Below are positions 27,356 through 37,907 of a stretch of 64,000 nucleotides of DNA, in pieces (position 1 is the stretch's first letter; each line of letters begins with the position of its first letter). The notes under the pieces are model-generated. The model made no database searches. It saw only the letters and a list, made by a program, of their open reading frames with translations, and was not told the DNA's origin. Source of the stretch: Desertibacillus haloalkaliphilus (lineage in GTDB: Bacteria; Bacillota; Bacilli; Bacillales; KJ1-10-99); the NCBI RefSeq assembly GCF_019039105.1, contig NZ_JAHPIV010000001.1, positions 178,616 to 242,615 on the forward strand, read 5' to 3'. Made by a program: the position numbers and the translations under genes.

Positions 27356-28471
27356 TTATCGTTGGTCGATTGGCACATATACTTGCTTTTCTGGACCAAC
27401 GTACTCTGCGCGAGGACGGATTAAGCGGTTGTTGCTATACTGTTCTAAAATATGTGCTAACCATCCTGATACACGACTCATTGCAAAAATTGGTGTGAAT
27501 AAATCATGTTTAATACCAAGACTATGGTATACGGAAGCAGAGTAAAAATCAACATTTGGCAATAGACCTTTCTCGCTAGTCACCATGTTATCAACTTTCG
27601 TTGACATCTCATACCATTTTGTTTCACCGGTAATTGTCGTTAATTGTTTAGACATTTCTTTTAAATGCTTCGCACGAGGGTCTCCATTTTTATAAACTCT
27701 ATGGCCAAATCCCATAATTTTCTCTTTGTTATCTAGAGCTTTGCGGATATATGGTTCAACGTTATCCACGTCACCAATTTCCATCAGTGTTGCCATTACA
27801 GCTTCATTTGCACCACCGTGTAATGGTCCTTTTAACGCTCCGATCGCTGCTGTAACCCCGGAATAGACATCCGATAATGTTGCTACACACACACGAGCAG
27901 TAAATGTTGAGGCGTTCAACTCGTGATCTGCATGAAGTACGAGCGCTTTATTGATTGCATTTTCTGAAATTTCGTCAGGCTCCTTATCGTTTAGCATGTA
28001 AAGAAAGTTCGCAGAAAAGCTTAAATCTTTACGAGGTGATACAGGCTCTTTCCCTTCTCGAATTCGAGAAAACGCAGCAATGATTGTTGGCACCTTCGCC
28101 TGTAGACGAATTGCTTTCTGACGATTTGCCTCTTCACTCATATCATCAGCAGCTTCATCATATAACCCTAAGCTTGAAACTGCTGTACGAAGAGCAGCCA
28201 TCGGATGTACTTTCTCGATCGGATACGCTTTCATTTGTTCGAAAATTTCTTGAGGCACTTCTGCATTTTCAGCAAGCTGTTGTGTCAGCTCAGTAAGCTC
28301 AGCTTGTTTCGGAAGTCTCCCATTCCAAAGCAAGAAGATTACCTCTTCAAAGCTTGCATTGTTAGCCAAATCATCAATATTATAGCCTTGATACGTTAAA
28401 ACGTTATCAATAATAGAACTTACACTTGACGTTGTTGCAACAATCCCTTCGAGACCACGAGTTGTACTCAT
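27356..28471 (-). CDS. citZ: Citrate synthase II
   Basis: Condenses acetyl-CoA with oxaloacetate, entry to the TCA cycle. 371 residues with catalytic H-G-G-A-N-E, G-F-G-H-R-V-Y-K and D-F-Y-S-A-S-V-Y, and the N-terminal L-E-G-I-V-A-T-x-S of Gram-positive CitZ. The ATG at 28471 has AAAGGAGAGG at good distance. First gene of citZ-icd-mdh; a strong sigma-A promoter with a CcpA-type cre on its -35 lies at 28588-28624, predicting glucose repression as in B. subtilis. Confidence 0.96.
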   Translation of the reverse strand: MSTTRGLEGIVATTSSVSSIIDNVLTYQGYNIDDLANNASFEEVIFLLWNGRLPKQAELTELTQQLAENAEVPQEIFEQMKAYPIEKVHPMAALRTAVSSLGLYDEAADDMSEEANRQKAIRLQAKVPTIIAAFSRIREGKEPVSPRKDLSFSANFLYMLNDKEPDEISENAINKALVLHADHELNASTFTARVCVATLSDVYSGVTAAIGALKGPLHGGANEAVMATLMEIGDVDNVEPYIRKALDNKEKIMGFGHRVYKNGDPRAKHLKEMSKQLTTITGETKWYEMSTKVDNMVTSEKGLLPNVDFYSASVYHSLGIKHDLFTPIFAMSRVSGWLAHILEQYSNNRLIRPRAEYVGPEKQVYVPIDQR

Positions 28472-28587
28472 TTCAACCTCTCCTTTACCCTAATTTACTT
28501 TAGCTCCCACAGCAACATTTGTGAAAACTATTATGCAAACAATCTTTCATTAACGCTATGTAGGAAGGAAGTCTTTCAATCAACTTA

Positions 28588-28616
28588 ATTATAAACATTT
28601 TTTAAAGTTTTGTGAA
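28588..28616 (-). promoter_or_regulatory. Sigma-A promoter of citZ-icd-mdh
   Basis: TTCACA (28611-28616), 17-nt spacer, TATAAT (28588-28593). The leader is about 110 nt. Confidence 0.8.
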
Positions 28617-28624
28617 CGTTTTCC
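28611..28624 (-). promoter_or_regulatory. Candidate CcpA cre site over the citZ -35
   Basis: Minus strand GGAAAACGTTCACA matches the cre pattern TGWAANCGNTNWCA at 13 of 14 positions (first base differs). It overlaps the -35 hexamer exactly where a repressor would act; carbon catabolite control of citZ is known in bacilli. Confidence 0.6.
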
Positions 28625-28696
28625 TGAAAATCTTTGTTGTATTTCTAAAAATTAGATAAGTTATATTTTTCAGAAAATAATTTAGAAGGATGAGAG

Positions 28697-29170
28697 TTAT
28701 CCCCCCATCGATCCGAAAAACTCAACGACTCTCATTGCTAAATATGCGATACCCGCGCCAATTAGTGGACCAACTGCAACTCCATTAAATAAAGCTACCG
28801 CTAATATCGTACCAAATACTAACGCCGCAGTAATATGAGGGTCATTTTGCAATAATTCAATCCCGTTTGAGGCAATTAACGCAACAAGTATTCCCGAGCC
28901 AAGTGCAATCCACGCATATGAAGATTTAACTGCCTCGGTTAATTGTTTAAAGCCAATTTCACCAGTTACAATCGGGACTAGCACTGCAATCGTAATCACT
29001 GTTACTCCCCAATTAATTCCTTTTTGTTGAATAAGAGGGAATAATTTATCGCCAATTCCAATCCATTTGATTACTAATAAGGCCATAACAGCAACCATTA
29101 AAGATTGATTTTTCACAATCAAGCTGATTGCTAGTAAGACAAACATAAATAGTGTTGCTTGTGATATCAA
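28697..29170 (-). CDS. ytwI: DUF441 membrane protein YtwI
   Basis: A 157-residue DUF441 (UPF0756) membrane protein with about four hydrophobic segments and glycine-rich loops (G-I-G-D-K-L-F-P, V-A-L-I-A-S-N-G-I, P-L-I-G-A-G-I-A-Y). The family has no assigned function. The start is TTG at 29170, with AAGGATGG about 8 nt upstream. Its place beside citZ and ytvI is conserved in Bacillus. It is transcribed away from the divergent gene ytvI. Confidence 0.82.
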   Translation of the reverse strand: MISQATLFMFVLLAISLIVKNQSLMVAVMALLVIKWIGIGDKLFPLIQQKGINWGVTVITIAVLVPIVTGEIGFKQLTEAVKSSYAWIALGSGILVALIASNGIELLQNDPHITAALVFGTILAVALFNGVAVGPLIGAGIAYLAMRVVEFFGSMGG

Positions 29171-29393
29171 GTTAACTGTCCATCCTTCCTCATAGGCAAT
29201 CCCTTTTATAGAATACCATATTTTTTATCGATTAGCTATGTTTTGTATTAGGTGATAATCCACGCCTATTATAGTACAGACTCCTTACACACATATCCTT
29301 TGCTGTACAAGCATAAACATGAATATTGGAATCGTACATGTGCATCACCGTCTCGATCAACGGACACTTTTTAGGTTGAGGAGGTACAAAGAA

Positions 29394-30506
29394 TTGAACC
29401 ACCATATCCTCACATTAAGCATGAGGCTAATCATTGTCGTTGGTACAGTGATTGTCGTTATTACCGGAGGCTACTTTCTTGCAAGTATCACATACCCTTT
29501 TATCATTGGCTTTATTGTTGCATTTCTCATGAATCCGTTTGTTAATTTTTTGGAAGGTCGCTTGCAAATCCCACGGGTTTTAGCTGTTATTATTACTCTC
29601 TGCCTTCTCTTTGCTGTCGTTACAGCGATGGTAACGTTACTCGTTGCAGAAATCATTTCAGGATCAAATTATTTAGCACAGTCTGTTCCCAATCACTTTC
29701 AAACATTAGTGCACTACCTTGAGACATTTTTTGTCGCCGAAATCTTACCGATCTATCATCAGTTTTTAAGTTTATTTAACACGTTAGACATTGGTCAAAA
29801 AACGACTGTCATGAATTATATCCAATCGTTTAGTTCACAGATTGCTACAAATGTAAGCAACTGGATTCAACAAGTCTTAACTGGATTATCAGATCTGTTA
29901 CTCTCTTTACCAAACCTGGCAACGGTTTTAATTTTTTCGTTTTTAGCAACATTTTTTATAAGTAAAGATTGGTACAGGTTGACAAGTATGATCGAAAAAA
30001 CGACGCCTAAAAAAGTGGTGAAAAGCTTCAAACATGTATTGTATGATCTAAAACAAGCCTTTTTTGGTTTTATGCTCGCACAATTAACTCTGATTTCAAT
30101 GACATGTATGATCGTGTTGATTGGTTTGTTTATCCTAAAAGTGGAGTACCCTGTCACCGTCGCACTCCTGATAGCGATTGTTGACCTTATTCCTTATTTA
30201 GGAACAGGGCTGATTTTTTTACCGTGGATGATTTATACATTCTTTTCAGGGCAATTGCCGTTAACGATTGGACTTGCCACCTTATATGCAATTGTTTTAC
30301 TTCAACGGCAGTTAATGGAGCCGAAAATTCTGGCTCAAAACATTGGAATTGATCCGCTCGCTACTTTAGTTTCATTATTTGCTGGCTTCCAACTCTTCGG
30401 ATTCCTTGGGCTACTCATTGGTCCAACCGTTCTTATTCTCATTCGAACCTTGCACCGCGCTAATGTTTTTATTGATCTAAAAAATTTTGTAATCGGAAAA
30501 AAATAA
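29394..30506 (+). CDS. ytvI: AI-2E family transporter-like protein YtvI
   Basis: Multi-pass membrane protein of the AI-2E/PerM permease family. About seven to eight hydrophobic helices are visible, with the conserved Y-P-F-I-I-G-F near the N-terminus, a large middle loop and the C-terminal signature D-L-I-P-Y-L-G-T-G and R-Q-L-M-E-P-K-I-L. I start at TTG 29394, 9 nt from GAGGAGG; this gives 370 residues and removes an unsupported N-terminal extension (ATG 29319 has no site). It is monocistronic and ends at a terminator. Substrate unknown. Confidence 0.85.
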   Translation: MNHHILTLSMRLIIVVGTVIVVITGGYFLASITYPFIIGFIVAFLMNPFVNFLEGRLQIPRVLAVIITLCLLFAVVTAMVTLLVAEIISGSNYLAQSVPNHFQTLVHYLETFFVAEILPIYHQFLSLFNTLDIGQKTTVMNYIQSFSSQIATNVSNWIQQVLTGLSDLLLSLPNLATVLIFSFLATFFISKDWYRLTSMIEKTTPKKVVKSFKHVLYDLKQAFFGFMLAQLTLISMTCMIVLIGLFILKVEYPVTVALLIAIVDLIPYLGTGLIFLPWMIYTFFSGQLPLTIGLATLYAIVLLQRQLMEPKILAQNIGIDPLATLVSLFAGFQLFGFLGLLIGPTVLILIRTLHRANVFIDLKNFVIGKK

Positions 30507-30551
30507 GGGCCCTCTTAAGCCGTTGAAGCTAAAAGGGTCCTTACTTTTTTT
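30505..30551 (+). terminator. Terminator downstream of ytvI
   Basis: AAGGGCCCTCTT pairs with AAAAGGGTCCTT and is followed by ACTTTTTTT; it overlaps the ytvI stop codon. Confidence 0.85.
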
Positions 30552-30559
30552 ATATGAAG

Positions 30560-30955
30560 TTACCGCCTTGTAATAAAGACAAAGTTGCCATTTTTGATCA
30601 TCTTCTCGAACAGTTTTTGCAAAAAGGCTTTAACAATCGCTCTTGTTTGCGGAACGAGTAAGAAAAATCCAAACAAGTCCGTGATAAATCCTGGAGTCAA
30701 TAATACGACGCCACCTATTAGTATGCAAATTCCGTCTAGAATCATGCCACTTGGAATTTGTCCTTGCTGTGCTTGCACTTGCGCTAATTGAATCGCTTGC
30801 ATCCCTTCTCGTTTGGCGAGCCACGCCCCTAATACACCAGTGAGAATAATTAACAGCACTGTTGGCCAAATCCCGATTAAGTTTCCTGAAAGAATTAACA
30901 CACCAACTTCTGTTGCCGGTACGATAATTATCAATAATAAGAGAATACGTCCCAT
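30560..30955 (-). CDS. fxsA: FxsA family membrane protein
   Basis: A 131-residue FxsA-family protein. It has paired N-terminal hydrophobic helices (about 3-22 and 28-45, with the conserved E near residue 16 and G-x-W-L-A-K-R-E-G), a Q/A-rich amphipathic stretch, a third hydrophobic helix and the typical L-L-T-P-G-F-I-T-D-x-x-G-F motif near 90-102. In E. coli FxsA overproduction blocks phage T7 exclusion by F; its normal role is unclear. AAAGGGGAAAGAG precedes the ATG. It lies just beyond the pyk terminator, so it may rely on read-through. Confidence 0.88.
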   Translation of the reverse strand: MGRILLLLIIIVPATEVGVLILSGNLIGIWPTVLLIILTGVLGAWLAKREGMQAIQLAQVQAQQGQIPSGMILDGICILIGGVVLLTPGFITDLFGFFLLVPQTRAIVKAFLQKLFEKMIKNGNFVFITRR

Positions 30956-30974
30956 GAACTCTTTCCCCTTTTAG

Positions 30975-31010
30975 AAAAAAGAGAAGGAGATACATCTCCT
31001 TCTCTTTTTT
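30975..31010 (-). terminator. Terminator downstream of pfkA-pyk
   Basis: An uninterrupted inverted repeat AGAGAAGGAGAT/ATCTCCTTCTCT flanked by runs of A and T, immediately after the pyk stop. Strong on both strands. Confidence 0.92.
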
Positions 31011-31016
31011 TATTCA

Positions 31017-32771
31017 TTATAAAACACTTGCTTGTCCTCTGTAAATATGGCCACGTGAGCTATCAACAGTCACCTGTTCACCATTAGAGAATGTTTCTGT
31101 CGCAGTCGTTACACCTACAATGACAGGTACACTAAGGTTTAGACCGACAACAGCTGCATGAGACGTTAAACCGCCTTCTTCTGTAATGACCGCTGCTGCC
31201 TTCTCAAAAGCAGGGACCATTTCACGATCCGTGCCAGGTGTAACTAGGATCGCACCTTCAACCATTTTCTCATTTGCTTCTTGTGCATCTTTGGCAACAA
31301 TAACTTTACCTGTCGCTGTTTTACGGCCGATTCCTTGACCTTTTGCAGCGACTTCGCCAATCACATGCACTTTCATGATATTAGTTGTTCCTGTTTCACC
31401 GACAGGTACACCAGCAGTAATTACAACAAGATCCCCGTGGTTCACCATATTTGACTGTAGGGATGTTTGTACTGTGACTTCTAACATTTCATCCGTTGAC
31501 GTCGCGGTATGTCCTTGTAAAGGCATCACACCCCATACAAGCGCTAACTTACGAATTACCTTTTCCTGACTCGTTACCGCAATAATCGGTGAGCGCGGGC
31601 GATATTTTGCAACCACACGGGCCGTATAACCACTTTCCGTTGCTGTTAAAATCGCTGCTGCTTGAAGGTTGAATGCGGCATGGCTAACAGATTGACTGAT
31701 CGCACTCGTAATTGATGTTTGACTCTCTTTGACGCGTTGATTTAACATCTGTTCATAATTAAGTGCTGTTTCTGTCTTTTTAGCAATGTTACTCATCGTT
31801 TGGACCGCTTCAACTGGATAGTCACCAGCCGCTGTCTCACCCGATAGCATAATTGCATCTGTGCCGTCAAAAATCGCATTGGCTACATCACTTGCTTCCG
31901 CCCTTGTAGGACGCGGATTACGCTGCATCGAATCGAGCATTTGTGTAGCTGTAATCACCGGTTTCGCGACCTCATTGCATCGTTTAATTAACATCTTTTG
32001 CACAAGCGGTACTTCTTCGGCTGGAATTTCAACACCAAGGTCACCACGTGCCACCATTAACCCGTCAGAAACTTCAAGAATTTCTTCGATATTATCGACA
32101 CCTTCTTGGTTTTCGATCTTTGGAATAATATGGATATCTTCAGCGTTATGTTTTTCTAATAGCTCACGAATTTCGAGTACATCAGAAGCACGTCGTACAA
32201 ATGAAGCGGCGATAAAATCAACACCTTGTTCAATCCCAAAACGAATATCATCAGCGTCTTTTTCAGTGATTCCTGGTAAGTTCACACTTACATTTGGAAC
32301 GTTAACGCCTTTCTTATTTTTAAGCGTACCATTGTTTAAAACTTTTGTTTTCAGCTGGTCGCTTCCGACCTCAGTGACTTCTAGCTCAATGAGCCCATCA
32401 TCAAGTAAAATTTTAGACCCGACATGAACATCATTGACTAGGCCTGGATAAGTAATCGAAATTTGGTTTTCATTTCCAACTACTTCATTCATTGAAACAA
32501 TAAGATCTTGTCCTTGTTTAAGCTCTGCTGAACCACCTTCAAGGGTTTGAGTTCGAATTTCAGGGCCTTTCGTATCAAGAAGAATGGCAACGGTCTTCCC
32601 TACTTCTTCTGCTGCTTCACGAATGCTCTTAATGCGAGCACCATGCTCTTCAAAGTCTCCATGGGAAAAGTTTAAACGCGCCACATTCATACCGGATTCA
32701 ATCAGTTGCTTTAACTTGTCTTTACTTTCACTCGCTGGGCCAATCGTACATACGATTTTCGTCTTTCTCAT
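31017..32771 (-). CDS. pyk: Pyruvate kinase
   Basis: Last step of glycolysis, PEP plus ADP to pyruvate plus ATP. The core (about 1-470) shows [13 protein letters not shown], the active site [10 protein letters not shown] and M-V-A-R-G-D-L-G. The extra C-terminal domain (about 475-584), typical of Bacillus enzymes, resembles the PEP-utilising mobile domain and contains G-G-L-T-S-H-A-A-V. 584 residues. The ATG at 32771 has GAGGAGGACACTC upstream. It lies 27 bp after pfkA in the usual glycolytic operon. Confidence 0.97.
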   Translation of the reverse strand: MRKTKIVCTIGPASESKDKLKQLIESGMNVARLNFSHGDFEEHGARIKSIREAAEEVGKTVAILLDTKGPEIRTQTLEGGSAELKQGQDLIVSMNEVVGNENQISITYPGLVNDVHVGSKILLDDGLIELEVTEVGSDQLKTKVLNNGTLKNKKGVNVPNVSVNLPGITEKDADDIRFGIEQGVDFIAASFVRRASDVLEIRELLEKHNAEDIHIIPKIENQEGVDNIEEILEVSDGLMVARGDLGVEIPAEEVPLVQKMLIKRCNEVAKPVITATQMLDSMQRNPRPTRAEASDVANAIFDGTDAIMLSGETAAGDYPVEAVQTMSNIAKKTETALNYEQMLNQRVKESQTSITSAISQSVSHAAFNLQAAAILTATESGYTARVVAKYRPRSPIIAVTSQEKVIRKLALVWGVMPLQGHTATSTDEMLEVTVQTSLQSNMVNHGDLVVITAGVPVGETGTTNIMKVHVIGEVAAKGQGIGRKTATGKVIVAKDAQEANEKMVEGAILVTPGTDREMVPAFEKAAAVITEEGGLTSHAAVVGLNLSVPVIVGVTTATETFSNGEQVTVDSSRGHIYRGQASVL

Positions 32772-32798
32772 GAGTGTCCTCCTCGATCTTCGTAATAT

Positions 32799-33761
<963 letters not shown>

Positions 33762-33838
33762 TTATCCTCCTCTACTATAAACTGCAATATTCAAAATACC
33801 ACGTTCAAATTCGTAAAACAATAGCATTCATCACAAAT

Positions 33839-33877
33839 AGGAAAAGTGCTTCCCTTATTTCAAGAAGCACTTTTCCT
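33839..33877 (-). terminator. Terminator downstream of accD-accA
   Basis: A perfect 14-bp stem AGGAAAAGTGCTTC/GAAGCACTTTTCCT with an 11-nt loop, touching the accA stop codon. Confidence 0.82.
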
Positions 33878-34854
33878 TATTTTGCGCCAATGATATCGTT
33901 TACAAACGCAAATTGTCCAATATTTTTGTATTTTTTATAACGTGATTCAACGAGCTCCTCTTTTGTCAGCTTTGACAGCTCATCGAGAGACTTTTTAAGA
34001 ACACTATCAATACTTTTCGCTTGCTCATCTACATCACGATGTGCTCCACCCTTCACTTCGGGTATGATTTCATCGATGACATCCAATTTCTTTAGATCTG
34101 GAGCCGTAATTTTCATCGTTTCAGCGGCCTTTTGCGCCAGTGTTGCATCTTTCCAGAGGAGAGCGGCAGCGCCTTCTGGAGAAATAACTGAATATGTAGA
34201 ATTTTCAAGCATGTGAATGTGGTTTCCAACACCAAGTGCTAATGCACCACCACTTCCACCTTCTCCTATGACAACACAAACAACCGGAACCGTAAGACCA
34301 GCCATTTCTAATAAATTCTTAGCAATCGCTTCACTTTGTCCGCGCTCTTCAGCTGCCATCCCTGGATAGGCCCCTTTAGTATCAATAAAGCAAATGATTG
34401 GACGGTCAAACTTTTCTGCTTGTTTCATTAAGCGTAATGCTTTACGGTATCCTTCGGGATGAGGCATTCCGAAATTACGTCTAATGTTTTCTTTGGTATC
34501 TTTTCCACGTTGATGGCCAATCACAGTGACTGGTGTACCATTATACTTGGCAATACCGGCAACAATCGCCTCATCATCACCATAGAAACGATCCCCATGC
34601 ATCTCAAGGAAATCCGTAAACAGACGGTCGATATAATCGAGTGTCGTTGGTCGTTCGCCTTGACGCGCAATCTGCACCCGCTCCCATGGACGCAAGTTTC
34701 CATAAACATCCTTTTCAAGCTGCTGTAAGCGGTTCTCAAGCTTTGTAATCTCATCGGTAAGGTCAATATCCTTTTCCTCTGTAAATGCCTTTAATTCGGC
34801 AATCTTATCTCGTAATTCAATAATTGGTTTTTCAAATTCTAGTTCTCCTGGCAT
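33877..34854 (-). CDS. accA: Acetyl-CoA carboxylase, carboxyltransferase subunit alpha
   Basis: Alpha half of the carboxyltransferase that, with AccD and biotin carboxylase/BCCP, makes malonyl-CoA for fatty acid synthesis. It shows [26 protein letters not shown] and V-I-S-P-E-G-A-A. I start at ATG 34854 (M-P-G-E-L-E-F), 8 nt from TAGGAGG, giving 325 residues as in other bacilli; GTG 34863 overlaps that site. It follows accD by 25 bp. Confidence 0.97.
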   Translation of the reverse strand: MPGELEFEKPIIELRDKIAELKAFTEEKDIDLTDEITKLENRLQQLEKDVYGNLRPWERVQIARQGERPTTLDYIDRLFTDFLEMHGDRFYGDDEAIVAGIAKYNGTPVTVIGHQRGKDTKENIRRNFGMPHPEGYRKALRLMKQAEKFDRPIICFIDTKGAYPGMAAEERGQSEAIAKNLLEMAGLTVPVVCVVIGEGGSGGALALGVGNHIHMLENSTYSVISPEGAAALLWKDATLAQKAAETMKITAPDLKKLDVIDEIIPEVKGGAHRDVDEQAKSIDSVLKKSLDELSKLTKEELVESRYKKYKNIGQFAFVNDIIGAK

Positions 34855-34879
34855 CTTGTTCACCTCCTACACTAAAACA

Positions 34880-35722
34880 TTATTGATGAATATCTAATAT
34901 CGTCGTTAATGTATCCTTCATTTCCGCACGTGGTATCACGCGGTCTAGTTGTCCATGCTTAAGTAAAAATTCTGCTGTTTGAAAGTCATCTGGCAACTCT
35001 TGACGGATCGTTTGCTCGATAATACGACGTCCCGCAAAACCAATTAACGCACCTGGTTCGGCAAAATTATAATCACCAAGGGAGGCAAAACTAGCAGATA
35101 CCCCGCCTGTTGTCGGGTGTGTCATGATTGAAATAAATAACCCACCGTGGTTGCTTAACTTCTTTAAGGCTGCACTCGTTTTCGCCATTTGCATTAAACT
35201 AAGAACACCCTCCTGCATTCTAGCACCGCCAGAGGCTGAAAATAAAATAAACGGCATGTTATTTTCGATCGCCCGCTCAATCGCTCGTGCAATTTTCTCA
35301 CCAACAACTGAACCCATGCTTCCCATCCGAAACCGTGAATCCATAACCCCAATGACAGCAGAGTAACCATTGAGCGTCCCTTCACCTGTTACAATCGCTT
35401 CATTTAGGTTCGTTTTTTCACGGTCCTTTTCGAGTTTCTCTTCATAGGTTGGAAACTCTAATGGATCGCGTGCAATCATACCTTGATCATATTCTATAAA
35501 TGTACCCTCATCAAATAAACTATCGATTCGTTCATATGCCGTCATCCGGTGGTGGTAGCCACAAGAATCACAAACGAGCAAATTCTTTTTCAACTCTTTT
35601 GTATACATGATCGAACGACAAGATGGACATTTGCTCATTAGCCCTTCTGGAACTTCCTGTTTTGCCCGTTCAGAAGGTATCGTTGCATACTTTTTCTTTT
35701 TCGAAAAAAAGTCTTTTAACAC
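34880..35722 (-). CDS. accD: Acetyl-CoA carboxylase, carboxyltransferase subunit beta
   Basis: Beta subunit of the carboxyltransferase. The N-terminal four-cysteine zinc ribbon is C-P-S-C...C-D-S-C; the crotonase-fold core has [12 protein letters not shown] and [10 protein letters not shown] start at GTG 35722 ([10 protein letters not shown]), with AAGAGGTG upstream; the other in-frame GTG (35728) overlaps the site. 280 residues. It is upstream of accA, and a small terminator-like hairpin (35772-35795) lies in its leader. Confidence 0.96.
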   Translation of the reverse strand: MLKDFFSKKKKYATIPSERAKQEVPEGLMSKCPSCRSIMYTKELKKNLLVCDSCGYHHRMTAYERIDSLFDEGTFIEYDQGMIARDPLEFPTYEEKLEKDREKTNLNEAIVTGEGTLNGYSAVIGVMDSRFRMGSMGSVVGEKIARAIERAIENNMPFILFSASGGARMQEGVLSLMQMAKTSAALKKLSNHGGLFISIMTHPTTGGVSASFASLGDYNFAEPGALIGFAGRRIIEQTIRQELPDDFQTAEFLLKHGQLDRVIPRAEMKDTLTTILDIHQ

Positions 35723-35771
35723 AATCACACCTCTTAACTTTCGTTATATGAACTCTTGAATTTGCTAACAA

Positions 35772-35795
35772 CAAAAAACGGTTCAGACAACCGTC
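35772..35795 (-). terminator. Small terminator between gntR and accD
   Basis: ACGGTT/AACCGT, 6-bp stem with a 5-nt loop, followed by TTTTTTG on the minus strand. It lies about 50 nt upstream of accD. A TATAAT-like hexamer occurs just upstream (about 35799-35804), so this may terminate ytsJ-gntR or attenuate accDA. Confidence 0.55.
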
Positions 35796-35874
35796 TAAAA
35801 TTATACCTTATCTTATCACAAGCATCTGCAACGCTTCAATCGGTTGCCACTTACGAACGTACAAGAAATTACGC

Positions 35875-36540
35875 TCAAAATCGACTATTTTCTAAATGGT
35901 ATTCAAGCGAATTCAATGCCCTGCTTTTATCACCCGCCACTAATGCTTCATAAATCTCTTCGTGCTCTGCAATTGAAATCAGTGGTCTGCCTTCACGTTG
36001 CAGGGACGCTTTAATCGCCACTTTATTGTATTCAACTAACGGGATCCATAAATGAAGAAGCAATTGATTTTGCGACGACTCTACAATTGTTTTATGAAAT
36101 AAATAGTCTTCTTCGACCGGAAAATCACCGTGACCCCACTCTTGCTTTGACCGTTTAATCAATGATCGGAGCTCCTCTAATTGTCCAGGTTTGATACGAT
36201 CACAAGCCAAACGCAGAGCCTCTAATTCAACGATCTTCCTCGTTTCCGATAAGTCTTTACGCGCCTTTTCATCGGTCAGGATAAAGGATAGGATGACATC
36301 CACTAAACGATAGCTCCCACCTTTTTTAATAAACGTTCCTTCACCGCGTCTTGTTTCAATCAAATCTAAAAGCTCTAACGCCCTGAGTCCCTCCCGAACA
36401 GACGAACGTCCCACCTGAAGACGATCGCTTAGCTCTCGTTCAGATGGGAGTTTGTCACCACTTTTTAGCTGGTCATTATGAATGATTTGATTGATTTCTT
36501 TGATGATTTCAATATAGACTTTATCTGGTTTTGACGACAT
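35875..36540 (-). CDS. FadR/GntR-family transcriptional regulator (FCD domain)
   Basis: A 221-residue regulator: N-terminal GntR winged helix (about 8-75, with L-P-S-E-R-E-L-S-D-R-L-Q-V-G-R-S-S-V-R-E-G) and a C-terminal all-helical FCD ligand domain (about 90-215). Candidate metal/ligand residues include E-D-Y-L-F-H-K-T-I and A-E-H-E-E-I-Y-E-A-L. It begins 21 bp after the malic enzyme gene ytsJ and precedes accD, so its effector may be an organic acid tied to malate/pyruvate metabolism; that is inference. The ATG at 36540 follows a GAAGG-type site (GAGAGAAGGTGTTG). I do not recognise a named orthologue. Confidence 0.85.
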   Translation of the reverse strand: MSSKPDKVYIEIIKEINQIIHNDQLKSGDKLPSERELSDRLQVGRSSVREGLRALELLDLIETRRGEGTFIKKGGSYRLVDVILSFILTDEKARKDLSETRKIVELEALRLACDRIKPGQLEELRSLIKRSKQEWGHGDFPVEEDYLFHKTIVESSQNQLLLHLWIPLVEYNKVAIKASLQREGRPLISIAEHEEIYEALVAGDKSRALNSLEYHLENSRF

Positions 36541-36561
36541 TTGTCGCTCAACACCTTCTCT

Positions 36562-37797
36562 CTACTCTTCAATAATTGCCAATTTTCTTGTTTTTTCAGC
36601 AACTTGTTGTGGATCAACCGTTTTACGAGCAACTCCTGTTTCCATGGCTGCTTTTGCAACAGCCGCTGCAACAGCAGGTGCCACCTCAGGATCAAACGGA
36701 GCAGGAATAACAAAGTCTTCCGAAAGTTTGTTCTCAGTGACTAAATCTGCAATGGCGTACACAGCAGCCACCTTCATTTCTTCGTTAATATGTGTCGCAT
36801 GTGCGTCAAGTGCTCCTCGGAAAATCCCTGGGAAAGCAAGTACGTTATTCACTTGGTTCGGGAAGTCCGAACGTCCTGTTCCGATCACTTTTGCTCCTGC
36901 AGCCTTAGCGTCCTTGGGCATAATTTCTGGATCAGGATTAGCCATCGCAAAAATAATTGGATCATCATTCATGCTTTCGATCATTTCTTTTGTTAGCGCA
37001 CCTGCAACAGATACACCAATAAATACGTCGGCACCCTCAATCACATCACCTAATTCACCTTCTAGACGATCACGGTTCGTTACAGCTGCCATTTCTGCTT
37101 TAATGTCATTCATTCCATACGGACGATCTGCATAGATGGCGCCTTTTGAGTCACATAAAATAATGTTTTGAACGCCCATGCTTCGCAGTAATTTGATAAT
37201 TGCAACTCCTGCAGCACCAGCACCATTAGCAACAACTTTAATTTCTGACATTGATTTTCCTGTTAACTTAAGTGCGTTAATGAGTCCTGCTAACGTTACA
37301 ATCGCTGTTCCATGTTGATCATCATGAAACACTGGAATATTCGTTTCACGCTTAAGACGCTCTTCAATCTCAAAGCAGTTAGGTGCGGCAATGTCTTCTA
37401 AGTTAACCCCACCGAACGTCGGCTCAAGCAGCTTAACCGTTTCAACGATTTTATCAACATCTGTTGTATCTAAACAAATCGGAAAGGCATCAACACCTGC
37501 AAATGATTTAAATAGAACAGATTTTCCTTCCATAACTGGAAGAGCTGCTTCTGGTCCAATATTTCCGAGCCCTAACACGGCTGTTCCATCAGATACAACA
37601 GCAACCATGTTACCCTTCATCGTATATTCGTAAACATTTTGTTTATCCTCAAAAATCTCCTTACAAGGTTCAGCAACTCCGGGTGAATATGCTAGGCTTA
37701 AATCACTAGCATTTCGTACTGGAATTTTTGATTTTGATTCTAATTTCCCTCGGTTCACGCGATGCATATGTAGTGCTTCTTCTCTTGTCGTTGACAA
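36562..37797 (-). CDS. ytsJ: NAD(P)-dependent malic enzyme YtsJ
   Basis: Oxidative decarboxylation of malate to pyruvate; the YtsJ type in B. subtilis is mainly NADP-dependent and supplies NADPH. Sequence shows L-A-Y-S-P-G-V-A-E-P-C, the catalytic V-F-H-D-D-Q-H-G-T-A-I-V near 170, the nucleotide motif A-N-G-A-G-A-A-G-V-A and A-N-P-D-P-E. I start at TTG 37797 (M-S-T-T-R-E-E-A-L), 10 nt from AAGGAG; GTG 37806 touches that site. About 411 residues. It is followed closely by the GntR regulator gene. Confidence 0.94.
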   Translation of the reverse strand: MSTTREEALHMHRVNRGKLESKSKIPVRNASDLSLAYSPGVAEPCKEIFEDKQNVYEYTMKGNMVAVVSDGTAVLGLGNIGPEAALPVMEGKSVLFKSFAGVDAFPICLDTTDVDKIVETVKLLEPTFGGVNLEDIAAPNCFEIEERLKRETNIPVFHDDQHGTAIVTLAGLINALKLTGKSMSEIKVVANGAGAAGVAIIKLLRSMGVQNIILCDSKGAIYADRPYGMNDIKAEMAAVTNRDRLEGELGDVIEGADVFIGVSVAGALTKEMIESMNDDPIIFAMANPDPEIMPKDAKAAGAKVIGTGRSDFPNQVNNVLAFPGIFRGALDAHATHINEEMKVAAVYAIADLVTENKLSEDFVIPAPFDPEVAPAVAAAVAKAAMETGVARKTVDPQQVAEKTRKLAIIEE

Positions 37798-37875
37798 CAG
37801 AGTCACTCTCCTTCTTCATTCGGTTTAGTATATCTTTACAATGGTGATTGGTCTGACCACCCATAAACTTCTTTT

Positions 37876-37884
37876 ATTATAACA
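37876..37884 (-). promoter_or_regulatory. Extended -10 promoter of ytsJ
   Basis: TGT-TATAAT, with a weak -35. It lies in the 110-bp gap between dnaE and ytsJ and is the only promoter-like signal there. Confidence 0.5.
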
Positions 37885-37907
37885 AATCACTGATAGCTGT
37901 ACACCCT

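Noticed and set aside
29319-29393. ATG 29319 as the ytvI start
   Set aside because: No ribosome-binding site; TTG 29394 has GAGGAGG at 9 nt and restores the family length.
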